From positions 1,612,001-1,676,000 of the forward strand of contig NZ_CP022132.1 in the NCBI RefSeq assembly GCF_002211785.1: a stretch of DNA of 64,000 bases. The letters are read 5' to 3'. Source of the stretch: Francisella halioticida (GTDB lineage: Bacteria; Pseudomonadota; Gammaproteobacteria; Francisellales; Francisellaceae). Position 1 is the first letter of the stretch, and every line of letters begins with the position of its first letter. The position numbers and the translations under genes are program-made. Under the pieces are notes generated by a model. It was not told the DNA's origin. It made no database searches and saw only the letters and a program-made list of their open reading frames with translations. Shown in pieces: positions 19,201 through 30,787 of this stretch.

Positions 19201-19971
19201 TTATATTTTTTCTTCTTCTCTTAAAGTTAAAACTTCACATCCATCTTTTGTCACTAAAATAGTATGCTCCCATTGAGCGGAAAGAGATCTATCTTTAGTA
19301 ACTGCTGTCCAGCCATCTTTCAAAACTGAAACTGCTCTTTTACCAACATTTATCATTGGCTCAATTGTGAAGATCATCCCTTCTTCTATTTTATCTCCAG
19401 TACCAGATTTACCATGATGCATAACATGAGGAGGCTCATGAAAATTCGCACCGATACCATGACCACAAAAAGTATCAACTATTGAGTAACCAATTTTTTT
19501 AGCATGTTTCTCAATAACTGCACCAATATCACCAAAATAATTACCTGGTTTAACTACTTCTATACCTTTCCATAAACATTCATATGTAACTTCAACCAAT
19601 TTCTTAGCCATTACAGATGGTTCACCAATCATAAACATTTTGCTTGTATCACCATGATAGCCATCTTTTTTAACCGTGACATCAATATTCAAAATATCAC
19701 CTTTTTTAAGTTTTTTATCTGCAGGTATTCCATGGCAAACGACATGATTTATTGATGTACATATAGATTTAGGAAAACCGTGATAGTTAAGAGGTGCTGG
19801 ATATGCATTTTGTTCATTAACAATATAATCATGGCACATTTTATCTAATTCTCCAGTTGTAATACCTTCTTTTACATATGGAGTAATCATCTTTAAAACT
19901 TCTGCCGCTAATTTTCCAGCAACACGCATTTTCTCTATTTCTTCAAATGTTTTTATAATTATTTCACTCAT
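19201..19971 (-). CDS. map: Methionine aminopeptidase type I
   Basis: 256 residues, the usual size of bacterial type I MetAP. It removes the initiator methionine from nascent proteins. Metal ligands are visible: Asp in NIDVTVKKDGYHGDTSKMF (both aspartates), His in GIGANFHEPPHV, and Glu in MIFTIEPM and in SAQWEHTILV. The first gene of a tight run map, kfrA-like, parC, mtnN, all on the minus strand. Confidence 0.95.
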   Translation of the reverse strand: MSEIIIKTFEEIEKMRVAGKLAAEVLKMITPYVKEGITTGELDKMCHDYIVNEQNAYPAPLNYHGFPKSICTSINHVVCHGIPADKKLKKGDILNIDVTVKKDGYHGDTSKMFMIGEPSVMAKKLVEVTYECLWKGIEVVKPGNYFGDIGAVIEKHAKKIGYSIVDTFCGHGIGANFHEPPHVMHHGKSGTGDKIEEGMIFTIEPMINVGKRAVSVLKDGWTAVTKDRSLSAQWEHTILVTKDGCEVLTLREEEKI

Positions 19972-20096
19972 TTTATCAATATCAAACTTTTCAAAAAATC
20001 TAACTAGCCATTATAAACTATCATATAATGAATATATACATAAAATACCTGAGGGCATAGGATTTCTCTCTACGTCTTATTGATAATTTTAGCATG

Positions 20097-20996
20097 CTAA
20101 ATTTTGATCACGTCTAACCTCTCAATAAGCTCCCAAAATATTTTTTTAATTGGTGAAGCTAGTGCTTCTTTTCTCATCACTACACCCACAGATATTTCTG
20201 GTAGACCATCAGTTTTTATTACATTTACAGATTTGGATAGATGACTATGTTTTAGTATTACTTCTGGCAATATAGAAGTACCTATACCTGATGATACTAG
20301 TGACAAAATAGCCTCATTACCATCAACATCACCATATACTTCTGGTTTTAAGTTCTGCTTGGTAAACCATTCATCCAAATTACTACCACCTATATAATGA
20401 GATGGTCGAATAAATGGTATTTCACCAATAACTTCTCTTAAATTTTTAATCTTCTTTATGGCAGGTACAATCATTACCATTTTTGTAGTTAACACTTCTT
20501 TAACACAAAAGTTACTAGGAATATCTTTTGATAAAATAGCTATGATTACATCAGTAGCATCTTCTTCAAGTTGGCTAGTACAATTTTTTATTGAGCCTGT
20601 AGTTAACTGTATTTTTATACCTGGGTAATTAATATGTAGCTTCTTAATAATATCTGGTAAAACCACATGTGATGCCGTTACAGTACAAGATAACCTAATA
20701 TCACCAATTATCTGTCCTTCTTTAGGATGTAATATATAATTTATATCTTCATATTTTTGCAACATTTCTTTAGTAAATTGATAATAAACCTTACCAGCAT
20801 CTGTTAATTTAATATTTCTGTTATCTCTTTCAAAAAATATTACCTCCATCTCTTGTTCAATCCGTTGAATAAGACGGGTTAACGCTGATGGTGTTAAGAA
20901 ACATTTTTTACTTGCCTTTCCAAAATGCAAAGTTTCAGCCAAAACCTTAAATGCATTCAATTCTTTTTTATCAATCACAATTAACTTATGTTGCAT
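20097..20996 (-). CDS. ilvY: LysR-family regulator, IlvY-type
   Basis: A LysR-type regulator of about 299 residues with an N-terminal winged HTH (LAETLHFGKASKKCFLTPSALTRLIQ split over residues 15-40) and a periplasmic-binding-like effector domain. It is transcribed divergently from ilvC across roughly 100 bp, the classic ilvY-ilvC arrangement in which IlvY with acetolactate or acetohydroxybutyrate activates ilvC. I chose the ATG at 20996; a TTG three codons upstream is possible. Identity rests largely on this context. Confidence 0.85.
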   Translation of the reverse strand: MQHKLIVIDKKELNAFKVLAETLHFGKASKKCFLTPSALTRLIQRIEQEMEVIFFERDNRNIKLTDAGKVYYQFTKEMLQKYEDINYILHPKEGQIIGDIRLSCTVTASHVVLPDIIKKLHINYPGIKIQLTTGSIKNCTSQLEEDATDVIIAILSKDIPSNFCVKEVLTTKMVMIVPAIKKIKNLREVIGEIPFIRPSHYIGGSNLDEWFTKQNLKPEVYGDVDGNEAILSLVSSGIGTSILPEVILKHSHLSKSVNVIKTDGLPEISVGVVMRKEALASPIKKIFWELIERLDVIKI

Positions 20997-21085
20997 CTTA
21001 TGCAATAAATAATTGCAAATTTTTCACTTTATTTCAAGCAACTTTTTATGTAATTTTATAGTTAAACTAATAATAAAAGAGCTAA

Positions 21086-22570
<1,485 letters not shown>

Positions 22571-22748
22571 TAAAAAAATCAAATCAGAGCTAACTGATAT
22601 TTTAGTATGTGTACTTGAAATTGCTAATTTATATGATGTAGATCTTGAGATAGAGTTTAATAAAAAAATACAAGGTTTAGAACCACGAGTAAAGCAATGG
22701 CAAAGCTCTAGTGAACTACTTAAAGCAAAAAGAGCCAAGTTAGATTAA
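22571..22748 (+). pseudogene. Remnant of a MazG-like nucleotide pyrophosphohydrolase
   Basis: Directly after the ilvC stop an open frame without a start codon reads IKSELTDILVCVLEIANLYD, then VDLEIEFNKKIQGLEPRV, ending TAA at 22746-22748. The pattern (E..D followed by a hydrophobic helix, then Asp-Leu and a conserved Lys) resembles the second half of MazG-like all-alpha NTP pyrophosphohydrolases. The N-terminal half with its EExxE motif is missing. The assignment is by pattern only. Confidence 0.5.
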
Positions 22749-22979
22749 TTAAATATATGCACAATTATAGTAGGTATTTTATAACTAACTATATCTTTTA
22801 TAACATTTTTATACTAGACTAGCGGTGTAAGGATAAGAAAGTTTTAATTTTCGCTATGTTAATGTTCAATTTTTGCTTGATCTCTTAAGTTGTAATATCA
22901 TATGAATCCATACATATAAATTAATAGCTTTGTAATAAGCTATAGAAAACTAACCAAATAAAAATTAAAGAGAATAAAA

Positions 22980-23183
22980 ATGGATAATAAATCACAAGGT
23001 ACAATAAAATTTTTCAATGACCAAAAAGGATTTGGTTTTATAACTCCTGAAGATGGTAGTAAAGATGTATTTGTACATATATCAAAACTAAATGGCGAAA
23101 CACTTTTAGAAGGCCAACAGGTTACTTTTGAAACTCAAGAAGGTAAAAAAGGTCCTGAAGCTGCGAATATTGAGGTACTATAA
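22980..23183 (+). CDS. Cold-shock domain protein
   Basis: 67 residues forming one OB-fold with RNP1 (KGFGFI, about residues 17-22) and RNP2 (DVFVHI, about 30-35). Such proteins bind single-stranded RNA and act as chaperones or antiterminators. The leader from 22749 is about 230 bases and may contain regulatory structure, as csp leaders often do. The stop overlaps the rpsU start by one base (TAATG), so the two genes are translationally coupled. Confidence 0.93.
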   Translation: MDNKSQGTIKFFNDQKGFGFITPEDGSKDVFVHISKLNGETLLEGQQVTFETQEGKKGPEAANIEVL

Positions 23184-23380
23184 TGCCTAGTATTAGAGTA
23201 GATGAGCGTAAACCTTTTGATATCAGCTTAAGAAACTTCAAACGTGCTTGCGAAAAAGCTGGAATCAAGCAAGAGCTTAGAGATAGACAGCACTATATTA
23301 AGCCAACCGAAAAAAGAAAATTAGCTAAGAGAGCGGCTGTAAAAAGGGCAAGAATTGCTCAAAGAAGAGTTTTCAGTTAA
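23183..23380 (+). CDS. rpsU: 30S ribosomal protein S21
   Basis: 65 residues, very basic, with the S21 pattern [20 protein letters not shown] at the start and a C-terminal Arg/Lys run ([14 protein letters not shown]). It binds the 30S subunit near the anti-Shine-Dalgarno region. Here it follows a cold-shock gene with a one-base overlap, instead of the dnaG-rpoD context typical of enterics. Francisella genomes are known to carry several S21 paralogues that tune translation, so this may be one of them. Confidence 0.95.
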   Translation: MPSIRVDERKPFDISLRNFKRACEKAGIKQELRDRQHYIKPTEKRKLAKRAAVKRARIAQRRVFS

Positions 23381-23470
23381 TTATTTTTCCTTATTCATGA
23401 ATATCAATTTATTTCTTTTAATGCTTCTCTATACCTAGAAAAATAAATTTTAAACACTATGATTCTTTTT

Positions 23471-23890
23471 CTAATCTCGAATATTTTCATAAAATTTCTG
23501 TATTACCCATAAAGGACCTATTAGTAGAAATTGAATATCTTTCAGAAAAGATGGCTTTTTATCCTCTAAATGATGCCCATAAAATTGTAATGCCCAACCA
23601 ATAGCAAATATAGCTATCGAAATTAATAAAATATATGGAATAAATATAACTACTCCTAGCATTACAAAACTTACTAATAGCATAATCAAAGCATACGCAG
23701 AAGATAATGAGAAATAAAAACATAATGATAAGACTATTAGGATTAAAGCCAGCCAAAAGCTAACTGAATATAATATCCCAATAATTGAGAAAGTAATAGC
23801 TGGAACACAAATACTATGAATCTTTTTATTAATAGAATTATGATGACTTAATGAATATTCATATAACCAAGCTTGTAAACTACGTCGCAT
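23471..23890 (-). CDS. Mpo1-like (DUF962) membrane protein
   Basis: 139 residues with the family start LQAWLYEYSLSHHNSINKKIH, then four hydrophobic segments and the conserved GWALQFYGHHLEDKKPSFL before a final helix. The yeast homologue Mpo1 is a fatty-acid alpha-oxidation dioxygenase that uses conserved histidines, here H16, H17, H25 and the later GHH pair. Location is the inner membrane. The bacterial substrate is unknown. Confidence 0.8.
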   Translation of the reverse strand: MRRSLQAWLYEYSLSHHNSINKKIHSICVPAITFSIIGILYSVSFWLALILIVLSLCFYFSLSSAYALIMLLVSFVMLGVVIFIPYILLISIAIFAIGWALQFYGHHLEDKKPSFLKDIQFLLIGPLWVIQKFYENIRD

Positions 23891-23988
23891 ACCAACAACC
23901 TCTAATCAAAGTTATAACATTAAAAGAATTCTACATCAAAATAATATTTTAAAATAGGATTTGACTATTTTATGGCAAACTCTGTAGT

Positions 23989-24498
23989 TTAATAAAGGCT
24001 TAACAAACAATCTCTTTTAGTTAGCTTAAAAACCAATTTTCCATGTATGTTATTTTTTTTATAAAGATTAGCACCTAGTTTTTCAACAGATTTTTGTGAA
24101 CAAAAATTCTCAATCCAAACATCAAAAAATACATTTTCGACATATTTAAAAGCATAACTAAGCATTAGCTTTTTAACCTTTTTATTTAAACTTGTTCCCC
24201 AATATTTTTTCGCATAAAATGTATACCCTATCTTTATTGATGGCCCATCAAGGTTGTATTCATAATATCTGGTTGATCCAACTAGCTCCTCTTTATAGAA
24301 TATCAAATAACAATTTTGAGAATTATTTATGCCTCCATCGAAAAATTTCTTAAACCCTTCCTTTTTACAACGTTATTGATCATTATGCTGATCCCATATT
24401 TCAGGATCACTGGCCAATTTAAACAAGCTATCAAAATCACTTTGATGTATTACTTGAAGGCTAACATTTTCATACGATAAAGATTTATTAAAATCCAT
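23989..24498 (-). pseudogene. GNAT-family acetyltransferase with an internal stop
   Basis: From ATG 24498 the frame reads MDFNKSLSYENVSLQVIHQS to DPEIWDQHNDQ, meets TAA, then continues in frame as RCKKEGFKKFFDGGINNSQN and on to 23989. The later part has the RimJ/RimL-type pattern: IKIGYTFYAKKYWGTSLN for acetyl-CoA binding and ENFCSQKSVEKLGANLYKK. A single nonsense codon is the only lesion I see. The 105 residues after it lack the N-terminal strand and are unlikely to work alone. Confidence 0.78.
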
Positions 24499-24569
24499 AA
24501 ACAACCCCATTTCTATAAAAAAAATGAACAGAATATTAACTTTGCGTAGTAAACAGTGAAACTTTTATC

Positions 24570-26411
24570 CTACTCAACTGTTACAGATTTAGCTAAGTTT
24601 CTAGGCTGATCGACATCGGTTCCTTTAAGTATAGCAACATGATATGAAAGAAGCTGAAGGGGTACTGTAAATACTATTGGTGCACTAAAATCATGACCAC
24701 CATCTAATTCTAATACAATACTATTATCAAAATCAACTCGATCTTTAATTACCTTATCAACAAAAAGAATTAACTTACCGCCTCTGGCATGTACTTCTTG
24801 AAGATTAGAAAGAGTTTTATCTAATAATTCATCATTAGGTACTACTGCTACTATTGGCATATTTTTATCAACTAAAGCTAATGGACCATGCTTTAACTCT
24901 CCAGATGGATAAGCTTCTGCGTGAATATAAGAAATCTCTTTAAGCTTCAGAGCACCTTCAACAGCTATAGGGAAATATAAGCCTCTACCTAAAAAGATCG
25001 TATGCTCTTTATCTGAAAAATACTCACTTATTTCATCTATCTCAGGGTCAAGCTTTAAAGCTCCCATAACCGAAGCTCGTGCATTTTTTAACTCTTGTAT
25101 GTATTTTTTAACTTCAACATCAGATAAGCTTCTTCTAAGTTTAGCCATGGCTAGTGTAAATATTGCTAACACTATCAGCTGAGTAGTAAATGCTTTAGTA
25201 GATGCAACTCCTATCTCAACACCTGCTTTTGTCATAAATGCAACATCAGACTCCCTTACTAGTGAACTATTTGGTACATTACAAATACACATACTTCCCG
25301 CATAAGCTTGCTTTTTACTCTTCCTAAGCGATTCTAAGGTATCTGCCGTTTCACCTGATTGAGAAATACTTACAAATAGCGAACCATCTACAACCACATT
25401 ATCTCGATATCTAAGCTCACTTGCTATCTCGACACTACATGATATTTTTGCATATTTTTCTATCCAATATTTAGCTGTCATACCAGCATTATAACTTGTA
25501 CCACATGCTACAATACAGATATGCTTAGTTTTCTCAAACAGCTCTTTTGCTTTATTATCAAAATTCTCCAAACTGATTTCATTATTATCTTTTAATGATG
25601 CTAGAATTGTATTTGAAATAGCCTCGGGCTGCTCATATATCTCTTTAAGCATATAATGTTTATAACCATCTTTTGATGTGCTTGAAGCTGAATAATTATA
25701 TTCTTCAACTTCAAGATTTTTTGGTATTCCTTGATTATCAAAGACTTTCACATCTATTTTTGACACTATAGCAATATCACCTTCATCAAGATAGGAAAAT
25801 TTATTTGTCACTGGCAATAAAGATAAAGCATCAGATGATACAAAATTCTCATCAATACCAACACCTATTACTAAAGGTGATCCAGAACGCACTGCGATAA
25901 TTTTGTCAGGGAATTTTTGCGATATAATTGCTAAAGCATAAGCGCCTTTTAACAAACTTATAATACGCTTAATATTATCTATTATAGTCTCTTGGTTCTT
26001 CCATTCTCTATCTAATAAATGGACAACAACTTCAGTATCAGTGTCTGACTTAAATCCATAACCATCTGCTATTAATGATTTTTTAAGTTCAGAAAAATTC
26101 TCTATCACACCATTATGCACAATACAAAACTTTTCTGATGCATGAGGATGAGAATTTTCTTTTGATGGTTTACCATGAGTAGCCCACCTTGTATGCGCAA
26201 TACCAATACTACCTTTAAAATCTGATAAAGAACGTACTGATTTTTCAAGCTCAATAACTTTACCAACTTCTTTACATATATCAATATCTTGCTCACCATC
26301 AATTATTGCTAAGCCAGCTGAATCATAGCCTCTATACTCAAGTTTCTTTAAGCCTTCAATTAAAATATTTGTAACATTCCTTGTTGAGTTAGCACCAACT
26401 ATTCCACACAT
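24570..26411 (-). CDS. glmS: Glutamine-fructose-6-phosphate aminotransferase (isomerising)
   Basis: 613 residues. The N-terminal Ntn amidotransferase begins MCGIVGANSTRN, with Cys2 as the nucleophile after Met removal. Two SIS domains follow, with CGTSYNAGM and SISQSGETADTLESLR, and the protein ends AKSVTVE as usual. It makes glucosamine-6-phosphate for peptidoglycan and LPS. It lies 21 bp downstream of glmU on the same strand, so the first and last steps toward UDP-GlcNAc are cotranscribed. No glmS ribozyme fits in the short gap. Confidence 0.97.
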   Translation of the reverse strand: MCGIVGANSTRNVTNILIEGLKKLEYRGYDSAGLAIIDGEQDIDICKEVGKVIELEKSVRSLSDFKGSIGIAHTRWATHGKPSKENSHPHASEKFCIVHNGVIENFSELKKSLIADGYGFKSDTDTEVVVHLLDREWKNQETIIDNIKRIISLLKGAYALAIISQKFPDKIIAVRSGSPLVIGVGIDENFVSSDALSLLPVTNKFSYLDEGDIAIVSKIDVKVFDNQGIPKNLEVEEYNYSASSTSKDGYKHYMLKEIYEQPEAISNTILASLKDNNEISLENFDNKAKELFEKTKHICIVACGTSYNAGMTAKYWIEKYAKISCSVEIASELRYRDNVVVDGSLFVSISQSGETADTLESLRKSKKQAYAGSMCICNVPNSSLVRESDVAFMTKAGVEIGVASTKAFTTQLIVLAIFTLAMAKLRRSLSDVEVKKYIQELKNARASVMGALKLDPEIDEISEYFSDKEHTIFLGRGLYFPIAVEGALKLKEISYIHAEAYPSGELKHGPLALVDKNMPIVAVVPNDELLDKTLSNLQEVHARGGKLILFVDKVIKDRVDFDNSIVLELDGGHDFSAPIVFTVPLQLLSYHVAILKGTDVDQPRNLAKSVTVE

Positions 26412-26432
26412 AATAAAACCTTATTAATTATT

Positions 26433-27800
26433 TTACTTATCTGTTTTCTTCACAGGTCTTCCCCAACTATCAATATGACGCTGCCTAGCTCGTGATATCG
26501 CTAAGTTATCAGCAGGGACATCTTTTGCAATTGTTGATCCTGCACCAACAGTAGCCCCTTGTCCAATGCTCACTGGGGCAACTAGTTGAGAATCTGAACC
26601 AATAAATGCATAATCTTCAATTATAGTTTTATGCTTATTAACCCCATCATAATTACAGGTGATTACTCCTGCGCCTATATTACAATTAGAACCTATTTCA
26701 CTATCACCAAGATAAGTTAAATGGGAAGCTTTTGAGCCTCTGCCAAGAATAGTTTTTTTTGTCTCAACAAAGTTACCTATAACCGCTTCTTCTTTTATAT
26801 CACAATCTGGCCTAACTCTAGCAAATGGTCCAACGATAGCATTTTTTCTTATAATTGAACCATCAACCACACTATTTGATTTAATTTTAACGTTATCTTC
26901 AATAATGCAATCTTTCAAAGTACAGTTTGCACCAATAACAACATTATTACCAAGCTTTACATTACCTTTGATGATAACATTAACATCTAACCAGCAGTCT
27001 TTTCCAACATCTAAGTGTCCTCTTACATCGAATCTATTTGGATCTGCAATACTAACACCTTTAGCCATGATTCTTTCTGCTATTGTTCTTTGCCAAGTTC
27101 TTTCAAGGTCTGCAAGCTGTTGTCTATCATTTACACCTAATATTTCAAACTCATTAATAGGATGAGTTACATTTATAGATAACTTATCATTTTTAGCAAA
27201 TGTAACAATATCCGTTAGATAATACTCTTGTTGAGCATTATTAGCCTCTAAATTAGGTAGCCACTTTTCTAAAAGCTTTTTATGGGCACAGTAGATACCA
27301 GTATTTATTTCTTTTATTTGACGTTGTACATCATTTGCATCTTTCTCTTCAACAATTTCTGATACTGCACCAAACTTATCTCTTATAATTCGCCCTAAAC
27401 CTTTTGGATTTTCAACAAGAGCAGTTAATACACCTAGATCATAGTCATGAGTTGTAGAAACTAAGTTATCTAAAACTTCCGCTGATATTAAAGGAACATC
27501 TCCATATAAAATTAAAATTTTCTGACTTTCTAGATATGGTAATGTTTGTAAAACAGCATGACCTGTTCCTAACTGCTCTTTTTGATGCACAAATGTGATA
27601 TCTCTACCATCTAGGATATTCTCAACCTGTTCTTTTAAATGTCCTGTTACAACAACAATATTATCAGGATTTAATTTTACAACAGATTCAACAACGTGCT
27701 CTATAAGAGTCTTGCCTGCAAGTGTTTGCAAAACCTTTGGTTTATTTGAGTTCATTCTAGAACCTTTACCTGCCGCTAAAATCACAACTGATAAACTCAT
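26433..27800 (-). CDS. glmU: Bifunctional UDP-N-acetylglucosamine pyrophosphorylase / glucosamine-1-phosphate acetyltransferase
   Basis: 455 residues. The N-terminal uridylyltransferase has LAAGKGSRMNSNKPKVLQ, and the C-terminal left-handed beta-helix has hexapeptide repeats (IGNFVETKK, NIGAGVITCNYDGVNKH) and ends in the usual basic tail. It converts GlcN-1-P to UDP-GlcNAc. It is followed by glmS and preceded at 15 bp by the nadM-nudix gene; all are on one strand. Confidence 0.97.
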   Translation of the reverse strand: MSLSVVILAAGKGSRMNSNKPKVLQTLAGKTLIEHVVESVVKLNPDNIVVVTGHLKEQVENILDGRDITFVHQKEQLGTGHAVLQTLPYLESQKILILYGDVPLISAEVLDNLVSTTHDYDLGVLTALVENPKGLGRIIRDKFGAVSEIVEEKDANDVQRQIKEINTGIYCAHKKLLEKWLPNLEANNAQQEYYLTDIVTFAKNDKLSINVTHPINEFEILGVNDRQQLADLERTWQRTIAERIMAKGVSIADPNRFDVRGHLDVGKDCWLDVNVIIKGNVKLGNNVVIGANCTLKDCIIEDNVKIKSNSVVDGSIIRKNAIVGPFARVRPDCDIKEEAVIGNFVETKKTILGRGSKASHLTYLGDSEIGSNCNIGAGVITCNYDGVNKHKTIIEDYAFIGSDSQLVAPVSIGQGATVGAGSTIAKDVPADNLAISRARQRHIDSWGRPVKKTDK

Positions 27801-27815
27801 AATATAAAAATCTCC

Positions 27816-28862
27816 CTACACTTTATTTCTATAATAGTTTTCTAGTAAAACTGTAATAATTTGATAATGATCTTCTAGCATTCTATCATACATATTATTA
27901 ATAATTGACCTTATAGATATCCATTTAACATTCTTTGCATCATCAGCTGCTTTAATCTTAGGTAAATTTGGCCATTTTTCAAATATAAACAAGCCAACAT
28001 GACTAACGATTCTACCTCGTACTGATCGAGATGGGTAATCAAAAACCTTCTCTTTTCTTTTCGCTATGGCTAACTGTTCAACTGTTAAGTCAATATTTGT
28101 TTCTTCAAATAACTCTCTAATAATTCCTTGAGATATTGTTTCAACATAATCCAAAAAACCTCCTGGCAGTGCCCAGATATTTTTTCCTGGGAAGCCATTT
28201 CTTTGTATTAAAAGTATATGATCATTCACTATTACTAAAGCATCTACAGTTACTAAAATAGGCTTATATGGAGCAGGTTTCCATGATTTTTTATGTTCTA
28301 TAACATAATCATTCTCTTTTACTAAATCATGATAGCTTTGTGTTTTCATAAAATCATTAAGAAACTTATATGTTGCAATATTAGGATCATCACTACACAT
28401 ATAATCGATTTTAATAAATCCTTTATAGAACTCTAATCTGAAGTCTGTTGCATTATAGCTCTTATAATTATCAACAGCAATAAATCCCCATTCAGGAAAA
28501 CTCTCAAGATAATAACTAGAATCATCTTTGATATGTCCAGCAATAGCAATTGTTTGACCTGCCTTAGTGTATTTAGCAACATTATTACGTAAAGCTTCTT
28601 CCCACTTTTGCTCTTCATAGTAATAATCTGCCAAAGGTTCTATCATAACTCTGGATAAATCAACTGCTGAAGCCTTTAAATCTTCCTCGATCATCAACAC
28701 TCTTTGTTCAAAAGAAAAAGGGTTCTTAATATTAGGTGCATTAAAAGAGCTTCCAACATTTATTATTATTCTCCTACTCTTCGAAAGAGCTACTAAAATA
28801 TTATGTAAATGTCCTTTATGAAAAGGCTGAAATCTGCCTATAAATACTGAAATATCATACAT
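27816..28862 (-). CDS. nadM: Bifunctional nicotinamide-mononucleotide adenylyltransferase / Nudix hydrolase
   Basis: 348 residues in two domains. Residues 1 to about 185 are a NadM-type adenylyltransferase with the nucleotidyl-transfer motif GRFQPFHKGHLHN. Residues 200-348 are a Nudix hydrolase with the box GGFLDYVETISQGIIRELFE then ET. NadM adenylates NMN to NAD; the Nudix domain of related fusions acts on ADP-ribose. Francisella is known to make NAD by amidating NaMN to NMN first, which makes NadM important. A pnuC transporter at 49026 fits the same theme. Confidence 0.93.
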   Translation of the reverse strand: MYDISVFIGRFQPFHKGHLHNILVALSKSRRIIINVGSSFNAPNIKNPFSFEQRVLMIEEDLKASAVDLSRVMIEPLADYYYEEQKWEEALRNNVAKYTKAGQTIAIAGHIKDDSSYYLESFPEWGFIAVDNYKSYNATDFRLEFYKGFIKIDYMCSDDPNIATYKFLNDFMKTQSYHDLVKENDYVIEHKKSWKPAPYKPILVTVDALVIVNDHILLIQRNGFPGKNIWALPGGFLDYVETISQGIIRELFEETNIDLTVEQLAIAKRKEKVFDYPSRSVRGRIVSHVGLFIFEKWPNLPKIKAADDAKNVKWISIRSIINNMYDRMLEDHYQIITVLLENYYRNKV

Positions 28863-28870
28863 TTTACTAC

Positions 28871-29845
28871 CTATGTATTTAATACTTGAGCCTGTGTATC
28901 ACTATTATAAACCTTACTATCTGACGGTGCTGTCATCTGAGTATAGTCATGGTATGATTCGGATTTTTGTTGCTGTGGTTGGGATTTATCCATAGTTCTA
29001 TCATACGAACCAAAGCCAAATTTACTTTTTTTCGAAGAACCTGAAATTCCACTCATACTGTGTTTATTATCTTTTGCAGATAATGTAGTTGTAGTTAGTT
29101 GAGCTTCTGTCTGCTTAACTATCTTAATATTAGCTTTACTCTTAAGCTCAGCATTATTTAAAGCTTTACGTATCTCACTCAATAGTTTAACACTTTGATT
29201 TATATGATCTGGTGCTTGTGTTTTACCATCAGCTGTAAATACTGCGTTTACTTTTACCAAGCTAGATAAATCATCAACCTTACGAGCTTTAATAACAAAT
29301 ATTAATTGTTTATGTATATCTTTAACCTTTATCAGATTCCCAGATAACATCTCGTCTTTTACTGACATAAGCTTATAATCTTTTGGCCTAGCTTTAAAAT
29401 ATTCTTCAAGTAAGTTTAAGGTTATAGCTATTGGTTCTCTAAAAACTAATTTCAATTCCCCAGTATCATCATAAAGAACACTAATCGAAACTTTAGCAAT
29501 TTGATCATCAATAATTTTAGACATATTAAACTTATCAGAATAATTTGGAGGTAACATCTGCTTCTGAGCCTCACTGCTTTCTAATCTAGCATAATCATTA
29601 TCACCTTCTGGAAGTTTAAGCGCTGGTTTTATTTTATTACCATTTAAGCCAGTCGGTACTTTTAAAGGTGACTCCTCTTTTACTTGAACTCTTGCATAAT
29701 CATATTTTCTATTTCTAAATGGTGCTCCACTTACAGTTTCTGATAAATTTTCATACGAAAAATCATTATCAACTTTATTTGTTGAACAGTCCTGTAATAA
29801 AAAGACAAAACTCAATATTACAAGTATTTTAGATATATTTCTCAT
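28871..29845 (-). CDS. bamC: Outer-membrane assembly lipoprotein BamC
   Basis: 324 residues with a lipoprotein signal whose lipidated residue is Cys20 (VFLLQDCS). After an unstructured stretch comes PLKVPTGLNGNKIKPALKLP, the BamC signature that binds BamD, and then a helix-grip domain (about 110-220). The tail from 240 is low-complexity (Ser, Gln, Lys). BamC is part of the barrel-assembly complex at the outer membrane. The gene is upstream of nadM by 8 bp. Identity is from pattern; sequence similarity in this family is weak. Confidence 0.75.
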   Translation of the reverse strand: MRNISKILVILSFVFLLQDCSTNKVDNDFSYENLSETVSGAPFRNRKYDYARVQVKEESPLKVPTGLNGNKIKPALKLPEGDNDYARLESSEAQKQMLPPNYSDKFNMSKIIDDQIAKVSISVLYDDTGELKLVFREPIAITLNLLEEYFKARPKDYKLMSVKDEMLSGNLIKVKDIHKQLIFVIKARKVDDLSSLVKVNAVFTADGKTQAPDHINQSVKLLSEIRKALNNAELKSKANIKIVKQTEAQLTTTTLSAKDNKHSMSGISGSSKKSKFGFGSYDRTMDKSQPQQQKSESYHDYTQMTAPSDSKVYNSDTQAQVLNT

Positions 29846-29941
29846 TATTTTAAATTAATATGATTAAGTTAGCCAAATATTATAACACAGTGATATACTG
29901 ATATATAATAAGCTTTTAGTAAATAAACATGAGTATACCTA

Positions 29942-30787
29942 ATGAAAAATAACTTATTTATATTTTTACAATATTTATTACCGCATGGTTTAACGTCACG
30001 CCTAATAAGTAGACTTGCTGAATCAAGAAATAAAGCTATAAAAAACTACTTAATTAATTTAGCTATAAAAAAGTTCAAAATAAATATCAATGAAGCAAAA
30101 GAAACTAATCCTGATAGCTATATATCATTTAATGATTTCTTTACAAGAAAATTAAAAGATGATGTAAGACCTCTAAACACAGATCCAACAGTGATTACAT
30201 CTCCAGCTGACGGTATTTTGAGTGAATTTGGAAACATAGAAAGTGGCGACCTTATTCAAGCAAAAGGAAAATATTTTACTACAGAATCACTAATAGCAAA
30301 CAGCTCTCAAACAGATTTTACAAAATTTGCAACAATATATTTATCACCCAAAGATTATCACAGAGTCCATATGCCTATAGATGGTAAATTAACAAAAATG
30401 GTCTATATCCCCGGCAATCTCTACTCTGTAAATAAACTAACAACAAATAAAATAGATAACCTATTTGCTAAGAATGAAAGACTAATTTGTTATTTTAATA
30501 CACAAATTGGCGAAATTGCTGTAATTTTTGTAGGGGCCCTTTTAGTAGCAGGTATAGAAACGGTATGGTACGGTAAGGTTGCTCCTAATTATTATAAGAA
30601 TATCCAAACCTGGGATTACAATAACGATAATTTTAACATCGAATTTAAAAAAGGTGGTACCATAGGTTGGTTTAACTATGGCTCAACTGTTATTATCCTG
30701 ACGCCAGGAAAAAAAGTATCTTTTAATTTTGATACGAATGGCTCAGCCATACAAGTCAATCAAGATTTAGCCTTTATAGTTGAATAA
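29942..30787 (+). CDS. psd: Phosphatidylserine decarboxylase proenzyme
   Basis: 281 residues, normal for bacterial Psd. The self-cleavage site is the GST in [11 protein letters not shown] near residue 247, where the Ser becomes the pyruvoyl cofactor of the alpha subunit. Conserved residues include [11 protein letters not shown] (catalytic Asp) and the His in [10 protein letters not shown]. It produces phosphatidylethanolamine at the inner membrane. Its last 28 bp overlap the end of a convergent HTH gene. Confidence 0.95.
   Translation: MKNNLFIFLQYLLPHGLTSRLISRLAESRNKAIKNYLINLAIKKFKININEAKETNPDSYISFNDFFTRKLKDDVRPLNTDPTVITSPADGILSEFGNIESGDLIQAKGKYFTTESLIANSSQTDFTKFATIYLSPKDYHRVHMPIDGKLTKMVYIPGNLYSVNKLTTNKIDNLFAKNERLICYFNTQIGEIAVIFVGALLVAGIETVWYGKVAPNYYKNIQTWDYNNDNFNIEFKKGGTIGWFNYGSTVIILTPGKKVSFNFDTNGSAIQVNQDLAFIVE

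Noticed and set aside
26412-26432. glmS ribozyme or riboswitch upstream of glmS
   Set aside because: Only 21 bp separate glmU and glmS, too short for it.
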